A stretch of 64,000 nucleotides of DNA, from assembly GCF_003711515.1 (NCBI RefSeq), contig NW_021167082.1:3341691-3405690 (forward strand), written 5' to 3'. Both the position numbers and the translations under genes were made by a program. The stretch comes from Sodiomyces alkalinus F11. Taxonomy: Eukaryota > Ascomycota > Sordariomycetes > Glomerellales > Plectosphaerellaceae. Positions 59,601 to 64,000 of the stretch are shown one piece after another. The stretch's first letter is position 1, and every line of letters starts with the position of its first letter. Under the pieces are notes generated by a model. The model was not told where the DNA came from. It did not search any database and saw only the letters and a program-made list of their open reading frames with translations.

Positions 59601-59780
59601 AAGGCAATTATGTATAATTTTAACTGTATAAGGACTGTCAGAGAATTCCTGCCACCGTAATATTAGTCGTAAAGATTCTGCAGGTGTCCACCCGGATTAT
59701 AATCTCGGCAATACGGCCCGTTACGTAACTAAAAAGACTATAGTCTATTCGATAGCTAATAGGGCTATTATATATTCTAA
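59601..59780. other. RIPped spacer
   Basis: TA-rich, with no coding signal. It begins within ~200 bp of the gene start and leads into an LTR fragment. Confidence 0.5.
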
Positions 59781-59966
59781 ATAGCACTGGAATGATAATT
59801 ATAGGGATTAAGCATATTTAAGTAGAAATGTGGTGTGTGTATTATATTAAGTTATATTTATAAGAGATTCTGCCTTTGGTTTAAGTAGTGTAGATTCTAT
59901 TATAGGTACGATATTATTTAGATACTACCTAGTCTTTCCCGGCGATCTGCCCTTATTATATTAGAG
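59781..59966 (-). repeat. Inverted LTR-A fragment upstream of the gene island
   Basis: Follows the reversed solo LTR at 23,600-23,780 in order (ggaatgat, gtgtgtgtattat, attaagttatat, attataggtac, cccttatt), more degraded. It lacks both ends. Confidence 0.75.
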
Positions 59967-60086
59967 AGCCGTTATTCCGACTATAGTAACCGGTTACTCC
60001 GACTATAGTTCTGTTATAGATCTATAAATTTCTTTTTTCGGAATCCTATCTTCTATATATAACTATAACGTATATACGGTTATAAC
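59967..60086. other. Short spacer between LTR fragments
   Basis: Contains a 13-bp direct repeat of the type ttccgactatagt/ctccgactatagt near 59,977 and 59,997. No other feature. Confidence 0.4.
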
Positions 60087-60362
60087 TGTCGTATAGGCAC
60101 AAAGACCACGACGTGGTCCCTAGGGGATCTATGCCTGACTAAGGGACATCGGATCTCGGGGACCTCGGGTATTAGGATATAATAAAGGAGAATAGCGGAA
60201 AAGACCGGATAGGATCTAAATAATATAGTACCTATAATAGAGTCTTTACTACCTGAATTAAGGGTATACAAGACTTATATAGGCATAACTCAATATAATA
60301 TATATATACGATATCTCTACTCTATTAAGTTAATTATATAAGTGCTATTTTAACGTATAATA
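60087..60362 (+). repeat. Copia-C 5' LTR (LTR-A, 276 bp)
   Basis: Starts TGTCGTATAGG with intact TG and ends aacgtataata, matching the 274-bp LTR at 46,027-46,300 and, inverted, the solo LTR at 23,589-23,849. Confidence 0.9.
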
Positions 60363-60539
60363 GTTATAAGCCCGGCTTATAATGCCTAAACGATAGATAT
60401 TGATAAGGCTACCCCTATTCTACTATAAAAAGTAATTACCTTTATATAAGTACTCTTAAATAACTACTATTAACCTAATGAGAGTAATTAAGAGACTAAT
60501 TAACCTACCTATTAATAAGTTAACCGGTAAACGATAAAC

Positions 60540-61443
60540 CAGTAAAGATATCTTCTAATATATCTAACGCCGAATATAAGGTAGCCGTTATAACCCTTAT
60601 TCACTAGAGGGATTAGGCGATATAGGAGCATGCCGTGCGGGGTAAATCTGCCTCCTACTAGGATAACTATCTTAATCTAAAACTAAGCGATAAGGAGGCC
60701 GACGCCTACCTGCTTCTTAAGCCTATACTACCTAATATTCGTAAGTACGAAGCCTTTATCGTGGACCTAGACACGGAGGAGGCCACGGCTACAGCTACCA
60801 CGTCTTCTACCGTTATGCTAGAGGGCGATAAGGCTACCGATACTATAGACGCCGCCGCTACTATAGCGGCTATAGCCGCTACTACCACGGCCGCCGGTAA
60901 GAAGAAGACGGCCGCTCGCTGGAAGGCTACGACCGTAATAAAAGAAGTAATAATAAGGATACCTATATCTATTAATAACCTCTCCGAAAAAGAGCGTACG
61001 CACTACCTATAAGATTACCGTGTATACCGCGAAGAAAAGGCCGACTATAAAGCGTAGTAGAAGGAGTTTAATAAGGTACGCTTATATATTAAAGGGACCG
61101 TTTATGCTATATTACGTAACCTCCTCGCCTAGTTATAGAACGATATCGTAAATAATCTATAAGCCTAGACTGCTCTCCTCTACGTGTATATAGGACTAAT
61201 CCCTATAAATCTCAATAAGGGATCCCTAGTCCTATATCTATAATACACCACGCCTATAAAGGCTATACCTAAGGATATAAATAGATAGGTTACTAGCTAG
61301 AAAATAGCGATAATATACTATAAATATATAGGCGTTTTAAAGCTATTTAGCGCGGACTATTAGGTGGAAGACGCGTTAAAAGCTATTAGACTTATAGCCT
61401 AGGAATAGAGTAATAATTACCTAGTAAATAACTATAATAAGAT
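60540..61443 (+). pseudogene. Copia-C gag relic, N-terminal part
   Basis: Same protein as at 22.01-23.5 kb: NLKLSDKEADAYLLLKPILP, then an acidic and Ala/Thr-rich low-complexity stretch (an 83-residue open segment at 60,761-61,012). The frame ends at the LINE insertion (LVNNYNK) and continues at 63,890. Stops are TAG/TAA. Confidence 0.75.
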
Positions 61444-63889
61444 ATTAGGGTCCTCGAAAAAGAGACCTTTATCCCCCCTCTTAACCTATACCTTTTAAGC
61501 CTAAGCGTCCAATAGAGCCTTCGGATATAAGAATAAGGGACCGAAGATAAGATATTAGCCGGAGCACACGCTATAGGGAGAGCCCTAGCGATACCGAATT
61601 AGTACTATAGGACCCACGCCGCCCTTGTATAGATAGTATAGCTTACCGCCCTAATAACCTAGGCCGGAAGCTCGCCCCCGCGGAAGGCCTTTATAAGGGA
61701 ATAGGGTTAAGCCTAAGCGGAAGTATAGTAGCCCTATACCTACGCTATAATAGTACTAAGCCGCCCCCTAATATAATACTCCCTCTAGAAACATAGAGGA
61801 CTTATTAAGCTATAAAGCTCCGCACTTACCTAGATTAAATTAGAAAAACTAGGCCTACGAGTATTCCTAGCTAAAATAAGGGTACTAGGCTTTCTATTTC
61901 CGCGGTACCCTTATAGGGATAAAGGGACGGAAACGGCGGAGTATATAGTACTCTAGTGCTAGGAGGTAACCAAGGAGGACCGTAAGGACCTCTTCGGTAC
62001 CATAAAGAGGCTATCTATAACTAGAGGAGATTTATACAACGTATTAGAATATAATACTAAGGCTAGAGTAATTATAAGGTAGTTTCTATAACAGAAAAGG
62101 CTAAAGGACTTTCGCCTTGCCCTCGAAGTTATGAAGGCCTACGAAAATAACGATAATACTAAAGTAAGACCGGCGCAGGGATAAAATAGTATAAAAAACC
62201 AGTTAATTATTAATAGGGGTCTTATAAGCCGAGACCCCGGTAGTATTAGCTTAGCACTAATAGGTTACTATTAGTTATTATCTTCTTTATCGCCCTTAGT
62301 AACGCTAACACTACTCTCAATATACTTAAGGCCCTACAAGGACTAGTTAGCTAATTACCGCCGCTAGGGGCTATAATAAGACCGAAAAAAGGCTATTTAT
62401 AAGGTATTCTAAAATCAGGTCTATCTTACCCTCCAAATGCCTTATCTAGTAAGACAACTCCTATACATCCTCTAGCGTAATACTACCGCGGCCACGACTA
62501 GAAGGTAACGCCCGGTTTAGGGCCCGGCTAAAAGACCGGGACGCTATCCCTAGACGCCCCTTAACCTATAGCTTATTAGTAAGGGGATTACCACGGTACT
62601 AAAAAGGGACACTTATTGTAGTAATACCGTCGCTATTAGCGGCCTTTACCGCTATATACGCCTTATAAAGATCTATAAGACGTTATTACTGCTTAAGTAG
62701 CGGAGGGGATTTATTAAGACGATTAGAATACGCTATTATAGTATACTTACGGGACTATAACGGTACCGGTATAACTTATATCCTTATATAGACGCCGGCT
62801 ATTAGTATATTAAAAACAGGCTATACTAGTTCCTATAGTATTAGAGTAAGCCTCTACGTCGTCTAAGTATATACCTAAGCGCTTACTATAACATATATAA
62901 CTACCCTAAGTTAGCTATTATAGCACTGCCTTACTACTACTAGGGTTTATATACGGTATAACCCGAATTAAGCCCTTTTTATAATAGCTATAATAATTAT
63001 TAGTATTAGCATTATTACTAAGAGAAAATATCTACGACTATTAGTACGCTACTATAAAGGCACTACTACGCTATAAAGAGAACTTTTATTAAGCTATTGC
63101 TATTAATTACTTATATATAGATATAGATCGATACCCTACTATCTAGCTAACCCTATACTACTACGCTACCGCGACGCTACCCGCGAGATACTTATAGTAA
63201 AACTATAATAAGAATATAATAAGAAAACTAAAGGGGTTTACTGGTTAGTATAAGCCGTAACGATAAACCTATAAGACTATAAGCTGGAATAAATTACGAG
63301 GAAAACCTATAATAAACTTATTAGCGTTATAGGAGGAAGAGAGAGAATTAAGGTATAAAGGACTCGGGGGATATTAACTATCTAATTCTTATAATAAGGT
63401 AAAGCCCTATCCCCCCTACCTATTACCGGATATAGCAGGAACCTACTTAAAGGAGGCAGGAGGCGCTTACCTCCCTTACTCTCTTTATTAACCGAACGGA
63501 AGGAATATAAGGCATAATCCTTAAGGGATATAGGGAGACTAAGGCAAAAGAGCCGTAGCCGCTATATAGCGGAAGGGCGGTAACGCCCCCTTAGCCCCTG
63601 CTCTACCGATAGAGATTAGCGTAGGCTAACTTACCTAACTACTAGCCTACTTTACTTCCTATTAGCTATTAGCCTAAAGGTAAGATCCAGATACGTAATA
63701 GGGAAGAACCGGGGCTATATCAGCCCCGTAGCGGTACCTCTCTACCTAAGGAAGTATATAGTGGTTTTCCCCGGGTTTTACCCGGGTTTTCCCCTTTATA
63801 GCCACCCGAGAAAGACCGTATAGCCTAGGAAGGCTCCTATAGATTAGTCAGGATAGCGGAGTAAGATCGATAATAATAATAATAATAAT
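61444..63889 (+). mobile_element. 5'-truncated LINE copy with 14-bp TSD
   Basis: Parallel to the LINE at 43.17-45.49 kb (cctcgaaaaagagacctttatcc onward in shorter form) and ending in (TAA)n at about 63,871-63,889. Perfect duplication aactataataagat at 61,430-61,443 and 63,890-63,903. It is truncated 5' at a point ~300 bp further 3' than the 42,877 copy. Confidence 0.92.
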
Positions 63890-64000
63890 AACTATAATAA
63901 GATTACGGAAAACGAGCTAACGATTAGCGACTTTATAAAAGCTCTAAGGGCGGTTTTTAGTAATATAAAGAGCTCTAATCCCCTGCTATAAAGCCTACAG
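63890..64000 (+). pseudogene. Copia-C gag relic, continued to window end
   Basis: Resumes with DKITE-like sequence matching 22,880-22,980 of Copia-B (ttacggaaaac, gactttgtaaaa) and runs off the right edge. Confidence 0.8.

Larger units (their letters stand above)
60087..64000 (+). mobile_element. Copia-C: Copia-B family member, cut by right edge and by a LINE
   Basis: It begins with a full LTR, followed by the same leader (gttataagcccgg) and gag as Copia-B. Gag is interrupted by a LINE at 61,444-63,889 and resumes to the window end. RIP is heavy. Together with Copia-A and Copia-B this supplies the multicopy target for RIP. Confidence 0.88.

Noticed and set aside
60761..61012. 83-codon Ala/Thr-rich plus-strand ORF as an independent gene
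   Set aside because: It is an open segment of the Copia-C gag relic, with the same sequence found in Copia-B at about 22.2-22.46 kb.
1..64000. Interpretation as a regional centromere
   Set aside because: The sequence is RIPped and transposon-rich, but that is also true of ordinary heterochromatin; without CENP-A data no call is possible.

Overview
The window looks like a transposon-dense, heterochromatin-like stretch of a filamentous ascomycete (Pezizomycotina) genome. About 60 of the 64 kb is retrotransposon and DNA-transposon sequence mutated by repeat-induced point mutation (RIP). CpA and TpG are strongly depleted, TpA is in large excess, CpG is kept, and reading frames that still align with known transposon domains are full of TAG/TAA at former Gln and Trp codons. 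The only intact, normal-composition gene is a class II (Hda1/Hos3-type) histone deacetylase on the minus strand at about 55.96-59.40 kb.

Layout. 1-8.87 kb: a minus-strand Ty3/Gypsy element (gag with degraded zinc knuckle, protease, RT, integrase), cut by the left edge. 9.06-9.66 kb: a MULE transposase fragment (minus). 10.48-11.60 kb: a Copia RT/RNase H fragment with a truncated LTR. 12.17-15.56 kb: a long minus-strand ORF relic of unknown family with 36-bp tandem repeats. 16.4-21.3 kb: a spliced, RIP-damaged relic of a large fungal transposase with three recognisable introns. 21.68-46.30 kb: one Copia element (Copia-B) blown apart by four insertions: a reversed solo LTR of its own family, a 7-kb Tad1-like LINE (itself carrying a hardly mutated solo LTR), a complete chromodomain Gypsy (Gypsy-B, TSD gtagt), and a 5'-truncated LINE (13-bp TSD). 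47.12-55.72 kb: a complete Gypsy-C with 164-bp LTRs and TSD acttt, ending 238 bp from the deacetylase stop codon. 55.9-59.55 kb: the gene island. 60.09-64.0 kb: another Copia of the Copia-B family (Copia-C) interrupted by a LINE with a 14-bp TSD, cut by the right edge.

The most unusual signals are: two extra ORF relics between pol and the 3' LTR of two different Gypsy elements (one antisense to pol, 489 codons, ending at an intact TGA); a strongly strand-asymmetric RIP footprint in parts of Gypsy-C (300 bp with 24 TpG and no CpA on the plus strand); the unidentified 12-15.5 kb ORF relic; and a chromatin-modifying enzyme surviving unmutated between RIPped elements. No RNA genes, CRISPR arrays or bacterial-type features were seen. 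All element boundaries, TSDs and translations were read by eye, without alignment software.
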